Positions 22,776-33,669 of a stretch of 64,000 bases of DNA are shown in pieces; position 1 is the first letter of the stretch, and every line of letters begins with the position of its first letter. This DNA comes from Diabrotica undecimpunctata (Eukaryota > Arthropoda > Insecta > Coleoptera > Chrysomelidae), in assembly GCF_040954645.1 (NCBI RefSeq), contig NC_092812.1, positions 2,046,001 to 2,110,000 of the forward strand, read 5' to 3'. Below the pieces are notes generated by a model that saw only the letters and a program-made list of their open reading frames with translations, was not told where the DNA came from and did no database searches. A program made the translations under genes and the position numbers.

Positions 22776-23995
22776 TTAGTCACTTTTCACTTTACACTTT
22801 AGGCTATTGTTTACCCTGTATTTATTATTTATTAAACCAGTATACAGATTAATATTGTTCTTATGAATTAATAAGTATTTATTGTTTATATTTATGATAA
22901 TGTTAGGTGCTTTATCTTCGATACCTTTATATGAACCCGAAAACAAAGGATCTAGTTTAGAAGATGACTCCTTCTTAACTAATAGCTCTCCTTGTTTATA
23001 TATTACTGTGCCAGTTTTGACATCATATTTTCTTTTACTGACTTGTTTTGAACTTGTTAGCGTCTCTCTGGCCTCCTCTTTTGTTTCTATTTTCAGTCTG
23101 TATCTCAGCTCTATGGGGTAATCGTCAAAATTGTATAGCGGTTCCATCTCGTTCTGTACATTTGATGGCAGTCTACAGGTTCTTCCGAATACTAATTCAA
23201 ACGGTGTGTAACCTGTTGCTGAATGTATCGAAATATTGTATGCAAAGCAATAGTATTGTACCCATGTCCTCCAACTTGTCGGGAAATTTGACAGTTGTAT
23301 TCTCAGATACGCATTTAAATGTTTATGAGTATTCTCTAAAGCTCCAAGTGTTTTGTGGTGATATACTGTGGAGTTAAGTTGCTGTATTAGCAGAAATGTA
23401 CATATTTATTTAAATATTCTTGCCATAAACTCTGTTTCTTGGTCCGTTACGATCCTTCGGGGTACTCTATACCTCAAAATGAAATTTTCTACCAATGATT
23501 TGGTTACTGTTTCGGCTTCTTTATTTTTTATTACGTATGCTTTCATGTATTTGCCTAATTCGCATTGTAACAGCGATATATATCTGTTCTCATTGTCATT
23601 CATCTCAAGTGGGCTTACCAGGTCTATGAATATCGTGTCAAATGCGCGGGTGGCTGTCGATGTGATAGTCATGGGTTTTCTGTTTTTTTCTAGTACTTAT
23701 GTCTTTGGCAGTCATCGCATCTTTTTACCTATTCTAATCCGTTCCAGAAATAGTATTTCCGTATATTTCTGTGCATCCTATTTATTCCTGCATGTCTTCC
23801 TCTAGGTAACATGTGGATGTCGTTAATTATAACTCTTCTTAATTTCCAATCTGCTATGTTTTGTTTGTCTTGTACTATACAAACTTGTAACCCTGTTTCC
23901 TTAAAATATTTTGGATCCTTTCGTATTTCTTTAAGGATTGGCCTATTCTTATTATTTTTCATTATTACTGTCTTTTTAATCTTTCTTGTACGCAC
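22776..23995 (-). pseudogene. gypsy integrase remnants
   Basis: Three pieces. 23995-23729 holds an HHCC-type start (LPRGRHAGINRMHRNIRKYY). 23672-23406 holds the catalytic core with TIFIDLVSPLE (first Asp) and RRIVTDQETEF (second Asp). 23147-22776 holds the C-terminal part (KRKYDVKTGTVIYKQGELL, LDPLFSGSYKGIE). The pieces lie in separate frames. The integrase would insert the reverse-transcribed copy; this one is dead. Confidence 0.8.
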
Positions 23996-24498
23996 ATCTT
24001 TACCAAGTCTCCCAGCGTTGTTTGAAGTGCTATTCTACTTGTATTGCTTCATTTTTTTCATTTATTCTTGTAATCATCTCTTCGATAATTATATCTTTCT
24101 CCTTCCTGTCTCTTTTTAAATCGTATATTGTATATGTAGCCTTAAATTTATCTGTGTAGCTCTCTAATTTCTCTAACCATTTATAAGTGGTCTGTATAGT
24201 ATTCTTTCGTTGTATTCGTTGGTTTTAAATCGTTGGTTTTAAATTTATAAATATGTACGTATTTTTATATGTACAAGTTAACAGAAAAGCTAATAATAGA
24301 TATCATACTATGCAAAAAAAAATAAGTTACGAGAGCTACTAAAAATAAATTATATGATATATGGCAAAGCCAAGACTTCTTATGGCAAGGCTGTGTATAA
24401 AAAATAAGTGTTTGTAATCCAAACATAAACGGCTCGTGTCATGACCCACTTTTGACAACATAATATATGATTTAAGATATTCTATATAACATTATAAT

Positions 24499-25959
24499 CT
24501 TCTTCTTCTTCTTGATGTGCCTATCCGTTACGAATGTTGGCGATCATAATGGCAATCTTTATCTTATCTGCAGCAGCGTGGAAAATCTGCACATATGTTG
24601 TACTGAACCAGATTCTGAGGTTCTTTAAACAAGATGTTCTTCTTCTTCCTGGACCTCGTTTTCCAAATATTTTTCCTTGCAGGATGGCTTGAAGGAGAGT
24701 ATATCTGGATTCATTTCGCATAATATATCCGAAGAACTGTAACTTTCGAGATTTGATGGTGGTCAGTACTTCTAGATTCTTATTCATTCTTCTACGGACC
24801 TCCTCATTTGTGACTCGGTCAGTCCACGGGATCTTAAGCATTCTCCGATATAGCCACATCTCAAATGCTTCCAGTTTTCTGCACATAGCTTAGTTCAAGG
24901 TCCACGATTCAACACCATAAAAAAGGACAGAGAAGACGTAGCATCGCAGCATTTTTACTTTTATATCAAGAGAGAGGTTGTGACTCTTGAAGAAAGCCCC
25001 CATCCGATTGAAGGTGGATCTAGCTTTTCCGAAGTGTGCTAATTATCATAAGCTTTGTCTTCTTAACGTTTATATTGAGTCCATATTGTTGACTGTAATA
25101 CGTGATTTTGTTCATAAGAACTTGTAGGTCTTCTAAGTTGTCCGCAAATACTATGGTGTCATCTGCATATCTGATGTTGTTTAGCCGGCAACCATTTAGT
25201 AGAATACCTTTTTCAGTTTCGTGCAAAGCTTCGATAAATATTCTTTCAGAGTACAGATTGAAGATTAGAGGAGATAAAATACAGCCTTGCCTCACTCCAC
25301 GCATGATTTTCACATAGTCAGTGTGTTCACCTTCAACTCATAAGGCTTATAGTACGGTAATCTTTGCAGTTTTTGGCTCCTGGTTTTTTTGAAAGTGCAA
25401 TAAACTCAGATTTTAGCCATTCTGTTGGTATTTCTCCAGAGTTGTATATGTTGTTGAATGTCTTTGCGATAATTGCTGTTGATTCGTTGTCCATTAGTTT
25501 GAGTAGTTCTGCTAATGTATATTATCAGGGCCTGCCGCTTTGCCATCCTTTAACTGTGTTATTGCGGAGTAAACTTGCTGCTGTTTGTCCAAGATGATGT
25601 TTCCGTCAGAATCAGTTATACTTCCTTTCTGCCTTCGTCTTAGTCCCCCTGTGAGTTCTTTAACTTTCCTATGTACATTGTGACTATCGTACTTTGACTG
25701 CAGAGTCTCAATTTCTTTGCATCTTTCCCTGGCTTCTTTTTCTTTCGCTTTTCTGATTTTCGTTCTTATTAATATATTTATGGTTTTATATTTGTCTGGG
25801 TCATTTTTGGCTTCTCTTCTCTCGTTCATTGGTTTTAGGATCTCATCTGTCATCCATGATTTTTTCTTCATTAATCAATCTGTCTTTATCTTTTCCATTT
25901 TGCACTATTTCTGTAATATGTTTGATCGTTTGTTCTTCGTTCAATTCGTCTCTAATTGC
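24499..25959 (-). mobile_element. (GAA)n-tailed LINE inside the gypsy LTR
   Basis: A 12-base duplication with one change flanks it (TAACATTATAAT at 24487-24498, TAACATTACAAT at 25960-25971). Minus strand: connector region (25871-25512, DGKAAGPDNIH), then RT with KDYRTISLMS, an internal deletion of roughly 450 bases that removes motif A, MRGVRQGCILSPL, NIRYADDTIVFAD and the tail FEMWLYRRMLKIPWTDRV. It ends in IMIANIRNG and a GAA-rich 3' end. 5' truncated. Confidence 0.85.
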
Positions 25960-26284
25960 TAACATTACAATGCCTATTTATAAAAAAATTTATACCCTTA
26001 CTATACATTACACCGAGATCTTTTGGGTTTGGATTATGTTTTAGAATAATTCCTTTGCTTTCTATGTTAAGTCTGGGTTTTGCTTCGCGGCAGCGGCTAT
26101 TTAGATGGAAAGCCATAACTTCTGTCTTTGTAAATATGTGTTAATAAAATGTAGATCGCCTTCTGAATAGCTTTGGCATCCTCGATGTTTCTTTCTTGAA
26201 TACTAAAATCATGTCATCTATTTAAATAAATCTGCATGAGGTTGTAGTGGGAGCGTTTAAGGTTTAATTGTTGAATAAGAGCGG

Positions 26285-26765
26285 CAATAGGACCGATCTA
26301 CCGAGACTAGTCTAATTTAATGATATACAGATACATTATGCCAACACAGCAAACTACCTTGGTTTTCTCGATGACTAGCTTTGGTGAAAGGAGCATGTTA
26401 ACAAGAAACGTGTTAAATTCTACATCAAGGTCACGTACAAACATGTATTGGTTATTTAATCTTTGTTGTAATTTATCAATCCACAAGAAGCTTGTTCTAT
26501 ATAGAGAAATACTGTGTTCAGTGTGGAATTATGGTGTCCAGTGATGGGGAAGCGCTTATCTAGCAAATCTAACATCACTGTGATTAAACGTTTTCAAAAC
26601 AAAGTTATAAAGTGTATAGTGAATGCGCCTTAGCATGAACGAAACAGTGATCTTCATTGTGATCTGAATATCGATATGGTCACAGATGTAATTGCTAAAT
26701 TTAATTCCAGAATTCTTTACGTGTGGAATACTAATAGACGGGTGAAATGGATAACTATTTGAACT
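26285..26765 (+). mobile_element. Jockey-type LINE, C-terminal RT tail
   Basis: The frame 26320-26544 shows NMYWLFNL, LSIHKKLVLYREIL and WNYGVQ. Broken frames follow with a NAP-like turn and DLHCDLNI-like strings. These match the thumb/tail of Jockey RTs (LYKxILxPxWTYGxQLWG). It lies on the opposite strand to the Jockey copy beside it. Confidence 0.65.
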
Positions 26766-27009
26766 TATTACATGACAAAACACTAAGTGCAAAATACATA
26801 GTCTTAGTTGCCTTTAGTATAAGTCTAACTTAAACATAAACATCACAAATTAACCCCGAATTTGTTAACTAACTTTAACCCATTTAATAAAAAATTTTTC
26901 TAGTTTACTTACCTTAATAATATAGTTAACTGATAATATTAGTTGTGATTCTTAATATTTAATTAGACATATTAATTGTAATACATAATAAATAATTTTT
27001 ATTTTTTAG

Positions 27010-27208
27010 CTGATATTCAACCTACTATGTCCGTGGATTTGACAGGGGAAATGTCAGTTGATGCCTTTTTCGCTAGCACTGGAATTAAACTTAAAACAAA
27101 CTTATACAGTGACAGCGCTGTTAAAGGAGAAATTAAAATTAAAGGGGCAAAACTTGTTAGTGTGAAGTTTAGTTTACCTAGAGAAAAGAATGAAATATTT
27201 GTAGCTAG
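27010..27208 (+). CDS. apolpp: Apolipophorin-like lipid transfer protein, internal exon 2
   Basis: Acceptor TTTTTTTAG before 27010, donor GT at 27209. The first two bases complete an Ala codon with exon 1. The product begins ADIQPTMSVDLTGEMSVDAF and includes GIKLKTNLYSDSAVKGEIKI and KLVSVKFSLPREKNEIF. The alternating beta-strand pattern and the K/E-rich SVKFxLPREKxEI run fit the sheet domain of apolipophorin. The preceding intron is 16.3 kb and the following one only 108 bases, the one intron here without an insertion. Confidence 0.87.
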
Positions 27209-27316
27209 GTAAATATTTTGGTTTATTAATTTAAATTTTCAATATATGCGAAGTAGATATTAACGAATATCTAGTAAAACGATTTCACAACAATTTTACT
27301 TATTTTTGTATTTTAG

Positions 27317-27903
27317 TTCCGAATTGTTAGTAAAACAAAATGAAAAGGAAGAGCCCCAGAAAAGTTTAGCATCAAAACGAATACACAACAATTTATGTTC
27401 TTGGCCTGTGATTGATCAAGCGATAGGTCTGAAATTGTGCACTAACTATGACTTTGTCAACTTAACCAAATTATCCAATATACCTTATTTACTGACAGCC
27501 GGACCAGCCAATTTCAGAATATCTCTACACAAAGCTGATCCCACTGCTACTGTATATTTGTTCGAGTACAAATGGAAACAATCACCGCACTCCAGTATCA
27601 TATCTATATCATTTGATACGCCAGGATCAAATGTAAAGAGATTACTATCCACCAATATAACCCTTGATAAACAAACTCAAAATATCACTATGCTCATTGA
27701 ATCCGCTGCGGGTACAGTTGTGGCTTATGGTCGATACAAAAATACTAATGATGAAAAGTCCATACATCTAGAACTTGATATTAACAATATGAAACACTTT
27801 GAGGCTAAAGTAGCTTTAATCAGGTCTCCTCTAAGGCTAGGATCTTCCTACAGACCCGAAATATATTTAGCACTAAATGGGGAACGAATTTTTAGTTTTT
27901 CTG
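27317..27903 (+). CDS. apolpp: Apolipophorin-like lipid transfer protein, internal exon 3
   Basis: Acceptor TATTTTAG, donor G|GTAAGT at 27904. Its 195 whole codons contain the diagnostic block NNLCSWPVIDQAIGLKLC, then KLSNIPYLLTAGPANF and LHKADPTATVYLFEYKW. The paired cysteines around WP and LKLC, and the KADPTA element, are conserved in insect apolipophorins near the end of the open beta-sheet (DUF1081-type) region. The exon continues SIISISFDTPGSN and ends NGERIFSFSG with exon 4. No stop or shift. This is the strongest evidence for the gene identity. Confidence 0.9.
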
Positions 27904-28296
27904 GTAAGTTTTAAGAAAATTGTTTTTGTGTGTTCTACCGTTGATTGAATAACATAAATAGATCAGCAACGCATATGGAGAGAAACGTGCAACCCAAAAA
28001 ATTAAAATTTCATCAAGAATCAGCGACTCTAGTGGATATTTCGGGAAACAACTAGTTACGAATTTGCGCTCATACGAGAATGATCGTAGAAAGAGGTGAC
28101 GTTACCTCCCCTATCGTTCCCTACCACAACCAATTTACGGCAGTACTTACGAAGTGTAATGAGTCAGAGAACTAAACATACCAGCGTTATCTGAATTATG
28201 ATTTCTAAGAAATATGTCTGTGAAGCATTTAGCAATTCGCGAACAGTTTGAATTTATTTTGTCAATATTATATTTTGTATACAGATACGATAAAGA
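27904..28296. other. Intron start, nothing recognised
   Basis: No frame, repeat or RNA motif recognised before the inverted-repeat element. Confidence 0.4.
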
Positions 28297-29192
28297 TCGA
28301 ACTGCAATGAAAATTATTTGATATGTAATTTAGAATGTTAACAATTATAAAAACAAGGGGTGCCCGATCTAATTTTGTTGTGACTATAATTAATTAATAA
28401 TTAAATAATAACTTTTTTTATAAAGAAAATTTTGCGGACACATAATATTTTAGATTCATTCAAAACAAAAAAAGGCTTTTTTAATTTTTCTCTTAAGCTG
28501 ATCGTTTTTAAGTTATAAACAATTTAAAACTGAAAAAATAACGAGGGATGATGATCTTCAAGGCTTAGAATCATAAGTTTCACTTCATTTTTGAAATTTT
28601 AAAGTACCTAAATTCTAGCTCAACATTATTTTATCAGGTCTTGATAAGTATTTTGGACTTTCATTTAAAATCATTGTTTTTTACTTGTTAATGTAGCCCA
28701 GCCCGATCGCCTGTCTTTCCACAAGGAACCTTCCTCATTACCAATTAAAAAATATTTGCAAAAATGCAAAACATGGCAAACATTCTTATCTTGACTTAAT
28801 AGAAAAAATTTCGAAAGTTTCTACTTGATGATTACAAAATTAATATTTTTGCTTGTGTTTTTGAGCCTTGAAAATCGAAATCTTTCGTTTTTTTCTTTTT
28901 AGTTTTAAATTATTTAAAACTCGAAAACAATCAACTTCAGAGAACAATTACAAAAGACCTTTTTTGTTTCGAATGATAAAAAAACCTAACATAATACCTG
29001 CCCAAGCCTGATTTTTATTATACTTATAAAAAAAAGTTATTTTTAATAATTTTTAATTAATTATATTCAAAACAAAATTATCTCAGGCACACCTCGTTTC
29101 TCATAATTTTGTTAACATACTGAATTACATATCAAATAATTTTTAAATTAATATAATAAATTGTCATTAAAAATAACGGTGCAGTTCTATAT
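28297..29192. repeat. Long inverted-repeat (MITE or fold-back) element
   Basis: The left arm 28297-28620 and right arm 28840-29192 are diverged inverted copies. Matching blocks: AAAATTATTTGATATGTAAT with GATCTAATTTTGTT on the left, and the inverted ATTACATATCAAATAATTTT with AACAAAATTATCTCAGG on the right. The outermost GAACTGCA is shared. The centre has no coding frame. No target duplication could be fixed because the arms are eroded. Confidence 0.65.
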
Positions 29193-29540
29193 TATATCGG
29201 ATCCTATACTAATCCAGTAAAATAAGGCATAAAAGGGGACAAACCTCGGAATGAAAGATAATAAGCTAAAAATTTGCATACGTCTTTATTTTGATGGTAT
29301 AAAACTTACCTCAAAAGTCTCATATAATCACGTGTCCGCGACTTAAGATATTAAAGGTCAAAGGTCACGAAAATGAGTTTTCTGCAAATATCTCGTTTCC
29401 CTTACACTTTATGACATTTAAGGTGGTAAGAAAAATTGTAGAATGGAAAATTCTCTTCAATTTTTATCTTAAGTACTTTTATGTACCTTCAACCCTTCTT
29501 AAGATAGAGCGAAAAGAGTGGGGGACCGCTTACCTGTTTA
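29193..29540. other. No gene; probable 5' flank of the FEN1-like ORF
   Basis: AT-rich, with a direct hexamer-like pair AAGGTCAAAGGTCA near 29356. That resembles a nuclear-receptor half-site pair but is likely chance. No coding frame. Confidence 0.35.
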
Positions 29541-30558
29541 TACGGTAACGGTATAGACATGCTTATCGACAAATTAAAAGCTGTTAATATCACTACAAAA
29601 CAAGCCAGAGATGATGCTGATGTTCTCATTGTAGAAACAGCTGTTGCAGAGTCTGAACATGTAGGAAAAACTTCCGTCATTGTAGGAGAAGATATTGATT
29701 TGCTAGTTATCTTGATAGGACGAGCTCAATCACATCAACAAGAAATTTTTTTTAAAAAAATTGGTAAGGGTAATGCGGAGACAAAATTATATTCATCGAA
29801 AAGTTTTGATAAATACCCTCATTCTAAGAAACACATCTTATTTTTACACGCGTTTAGTGGATGTGATACGACTTCTGCGATTTATAGGAAAGGTAAAATA
29901 TCGATAAAAAATGTTCGAAAAAAATCACCATTTACATCAGTCACCTCAACTATTTCAACAAAAAAACTGCTCTGTACAAGAATTATTTTAAAATGGTGTA
30001 CGTATTTTCTTAGCAGCGTATAATGCTCCAACATCAGAAGACGATATAGACTCTTTTCGATACACCCAGTTCATCAAATCAACAAGACTCAACAAACCAG
30101 TGCAGTTATCAAGTCTTCCACCTTCAAGTGCAGTAGCTGGTCAGCATATCATTCGTGTCTATTATCAGACCCAAATTTGGTTGGGAAATGATTTAGAACC
30201 CCAAGAATTCGGCTGGGTAATGCAAAATGAATTTCTGGAACCAATAACAACATTATTACCGCCAGCACCAGAAGAACTGCTGAATACAATATTTTGCAAT
30301 TGCAAGAAAAGTTGTGGTTCTAATTGCGGATGCAGGAAATCAGGATTGCAATGTACTTTAATTTGTGGGCAGTGTAATGGACAATCATGTCTAAACGCTT
30401 CATCAACTTCAGATGATTTCAATGAAGAAAGTGAATATGCACCTGATATTCTTGAATATTTTTATTCTGATACTTTAATAAACGAGAATGATGATGATGA
30501 ATCCGATATTGAGCAGTCAGAGGAAGAAGAAGAAGAAGACGATGAAGAAGAAAATTAA
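29541..30558 (+). pseudogene. FEN1/XPG-like nuclease domain plus CXC cysteine domain (decayed)
   Basis: The first frame (about 29559-30023) reads ARDDADVLIVETAVAES, VIVGEDIDLLVILIGRA and LFLHAFSGCDTTSAIYRKGK. The acidic pairs and the GCDTTxxxxxKGK turn resemble the I-region and helix-2-turn-helix of FEN1/XPG nucleases. After a frameshift near 29950-30030 the second frame gives SSLPPSSAVAGQHIIRVYYQ, WLGNDLEPQEFGWV and a tesmin/TSO1-like CXC block (FCNCKKSCGSNCGCRKSGLQ and LICGQC), then an acidic tail of Glu and Asp to the stop at 30556-30558. The N-terminal part of the nuclease fold is missing. The family is multi-copy in insects and other animals and probably transposon-borne (inference). Function unproven. 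Confidence 0.6.
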
Positions 30559-31195
<637 letters not shown>

Positions 31196-31579
31196 ATATG
31201 TGGTCCATATGTATGGAATAAATTTATTTTTGGCGTTATTATGTACTATCTGAAAAAAACCTAAAACAGGTCGATTTTTATTCTTAAAATGACAATTTAC
31301 AGTATCAAAATATTATCCCCTTCCAGCACCCCCTTTGAATTATAAGCACCCCCTCGAAAATTTTAAATAACAAAGGGGGTCGTGTGGCACCTTGTTAGAA
31401 AGCAACTTTAGTCCTCTGTTCAGAAATATAAAGTTTTGACTTTACTGAGAAACTGAAAACTGAGAAAATTGATTTTCAAGATGTAAAATTGTGATAATGT
31501 CGCTTTTACAAAACTTTAGGTTGAATAAACATAATAATGTCACATAATATTTAGAATGTATTTTTCAATGTAATTTTCA

Positions 31580-32662
31580 ATTAAATTAAATGTTCAAAAT
31601 GACCACCATTCACTTCTATAGCCAAGGCGATCTTGGAATTCTCGCACAACATTTTGTACGACCTCGAGGTTATTTTGTTAATTTCTTCCATTATCCTAAA
31701 TTTAAATCAGCAATTTTGTTTGGTCTATTAAAATATACTTTAGATTTTAAATAACCCCATAAGAAGTGATCGAGAGGAGTCAAATCGGGGATCTAGCCGG
31801 CCATTCGATCGTTCCACGTCTTCCAATCCACCTATTGGGAAAAACCTCGTTTAAATAATTTCTAACTATACGTGCAAAATGCGGAAGAGCTCTGTCTTGT
31901 TGGTAGTAAGTAGATCGATCTATCTTATTTGGATGATTGACATCAGGAAAAAATCTTCGGAATGTAGGCACTAAAAAGTTAATAAAAAAATCTACTAGAT
32001 AAACCTCACCATCAACTGTGCCCTCCAAAAAATAAGGACCAATAATTTTATTGTTAATGATACCAGCCCGAATGTTAATTTTCGTAGGATATTGCGTGAA
32101 TCTCACACACTAAGTGAGGATTTTCTCTGAGTTTGTTAACCGCTCCATTTAAATGAAACGTCGCTTAATTAGAAAAAACCATTTTGTTTATGAACTGCAA
32201 ATCTGCGTTTATTCTGTCCATCATTATTTTACAGAACTCTTGTCTTCTATCGGAATAATCTTCATTTAACTCCAGAACCAACTCAACTTTGTACGGGTGG
32301 TATTTTTCTTTATGCAAAACTCTCAAAATAGATGATTTACTTACATCATTGACAGCGGCCAGTTTTCGAGTTTTCTTATATGGATTTTCCTCAATCTCTA
32401 GAAGTACATCTAACTCTTTTTCATCCATAAATTTAACATTTCTACCTGGTTTTTCAATATTTTTTACATGTGCAGTATAACGAAACTTCTCTTCAATTTT
32501 TCTTACTGTAGATTGCGAAACTTGTTGACCGGGGTATTTATTATTAAACATTTCACAAACCTCCTTTTGAGTTCTTGTTTTATTACCAAAACCAATCAAA
32601 ATTAATATGTCTTTTCTTTGAGTCTCGGACAAATGAGACATAATTAAATTTAATACGCGCAA
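31580..32662 (-). pseudogene. Mariner transposase, first catalytic residue changed
   Basis: Start near 32641 (MSHLSETQRKDILILIGFGN); helix-turn-helix region VCEMFNNKYPGQQVSQSTVRK and SSILRVLHKEKYHPYK. The frame stops at 32165 in FSN* where the family has SDE, so the first catalytic Asp is Asn and the next codon is a stop. It continues with IIGPYFLEGTVDGEVY, YYQQDRALPH (second Asp), then after further breaks LTPLDHFLWG (third Asp) and FEHLI near 31580. Inactive. Confidence 0.85.
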
Positions 32663-32837
32663 AAATATTATACTGACGTCTTTTAGTAACTTTAAATACC
32701 TAAATGACAGCAGCCTACTAGATTCATATCAATTGTTTATTTGGCTTTTTGACTAATATTATTATCTTCTGTATAGGTTTTTTCCCTAATGTTTAGCAGA
32801 ACAGATACGAAAATACCTGATTATTTCTAAAGTATAT

Positions 32838-33000
32838 TTTAATAGACCAGGCAATATTCCTGATTTAAAAGTTAGGATAACGAAAGAAACTAACAAAATA
32901 ACCCCCGAGGTCATACAAAATATTGTACGAGAATTCCAAAATCGCCTCGGATATTGTCAAGAAGTGAATAATGGTGCTCAAGTTGAACATTTAATTTAAT
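32838..33000 (+). pseudogene. Second, inverted transposase C-terminus
   Basis: The plus strand reads FNRPGNIPDLKVRITKETNK, VIQNIVREFQNRLGYCQEVN and VEHLI before a stop. This is the same C-terminal segment that the minus strand carries at 31580-31740, in better frame here. It shows that the right arm came from the 3' end of a mariner. Confidence 0.8.
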
Positions 33001-33487
33001 TGTAAAAATCAATTTTCTCCGTTATGATTGCACTCAACTCAAAAAACTTTATATTGCTGAACAAAGGACTAAAATCCCTTTCTAACAAGTTGCCAAACGA
33101 CCCCCTTTGTCATTTCAAATTTTCGAGGGAGTGCTTATAATTCAAAGGGGATGCTGAAAGGGGATATTTTCATACTGTAAATTGTCAATTTAAGAATAAA
33201 AATCGACGTGTTTCAGGTTTTTTTCAGACAGTACATAATAACGCTAAAGATGAATTTATTCCATACATATGGACCGCATGGTACATAATTATATTCTTGT
33301 ATATTCTTGTAAAAAGTATCAGTTTATTGAAAGTATTACACTTCTTAAAAATTTAACGGAACACCTATGTTTTGCTAATATTAATTTCCAGTCTTGTCAA
33401 AAACTACATTAAAACGAAATTTTCAAAATTAATAGGAAACTTAATAATATGTAACGTAAATAAAATGAACTAGATTTTAAATTAATA

Positions 33488-33665
33488 AATGAAGCTTTAA
33501 TGGTATTATAAATCTTGCTTTATGAATATTATTTAAAAAGCAAGATTTATAAAACCATTCCAGCTTCATTGGAAGACCTAAGACAACTAATAGTGCAGAA
33601 ATGTAGTCAAGTAACCCCTAAAATACTTTAAAATGTTCTTAGTAATTTCGAACAGCGACTTTATA
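33488..33665 (+). mobile_element. Mariner C-terminal scrap with a 34-base hairpin
   Basis: Arms 33488-33521 and 33537-33570 are inverted copies with four mismatches around a 15-base loop. From the right arm onward the plus strand reads SLEDLRQLIVQKCSQVTPKI and, after a stop, NFEQRLYNN, a mariner transposase C-terminus. The hairpin is thus a small inverted duplication of transposase sequence. Confidence 0.6.
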
Positions 33666-33669
33666 ATAA

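Larger units (their letters stand above)
22233..26007 (-). mobile_element. Ty3/gypsy-type LTR retrotransposon, internally deleted
   Basis: The 3' LTR lies at about 22233-22606 (minus strand start TGTACAGTAAGGG), preceded on the minus strand by a purine tract (CCTGATGGGAAG). Part of the 5' LTR (24355-24498 and 25960-26007) repeats 22441-22606. The flanks are TCAC and TTAC, a 4-base duplication with one change. Between them only integrase sequence is recognisable. Gag, protease, RT and part of the 5' LTR are missing. A later LINE insertion splits the 5' LTR. The zone 23996-24355 has no clear domain. Confidence 0.75.
21990..26240 (-). mobile_element. Jockey-type LINE split by an LTR element
   Basis: The two halves are 26240-26008 (YADD-region remnant DDMILVFK, MAFHLNSR, PNPKDLGV) and 22232-21990 (TVIVDRIITFKQHL, KLVYSTAEYCAPV). 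They join across the inserted gypsy element in the same frame: DLGV then TVIVDR, matching the usual Jockey LGVxxDRxLTFKQHL block. Stops are present in both parts. Confidence 0.8.

Noticed and set aside
29350..29372. AGGTCAAAGGTCA direct repeat, a possible nuclear-receptor site
   Set aside because: A single short match in repeat-derived intron DNA; expected by chance, with no other support.
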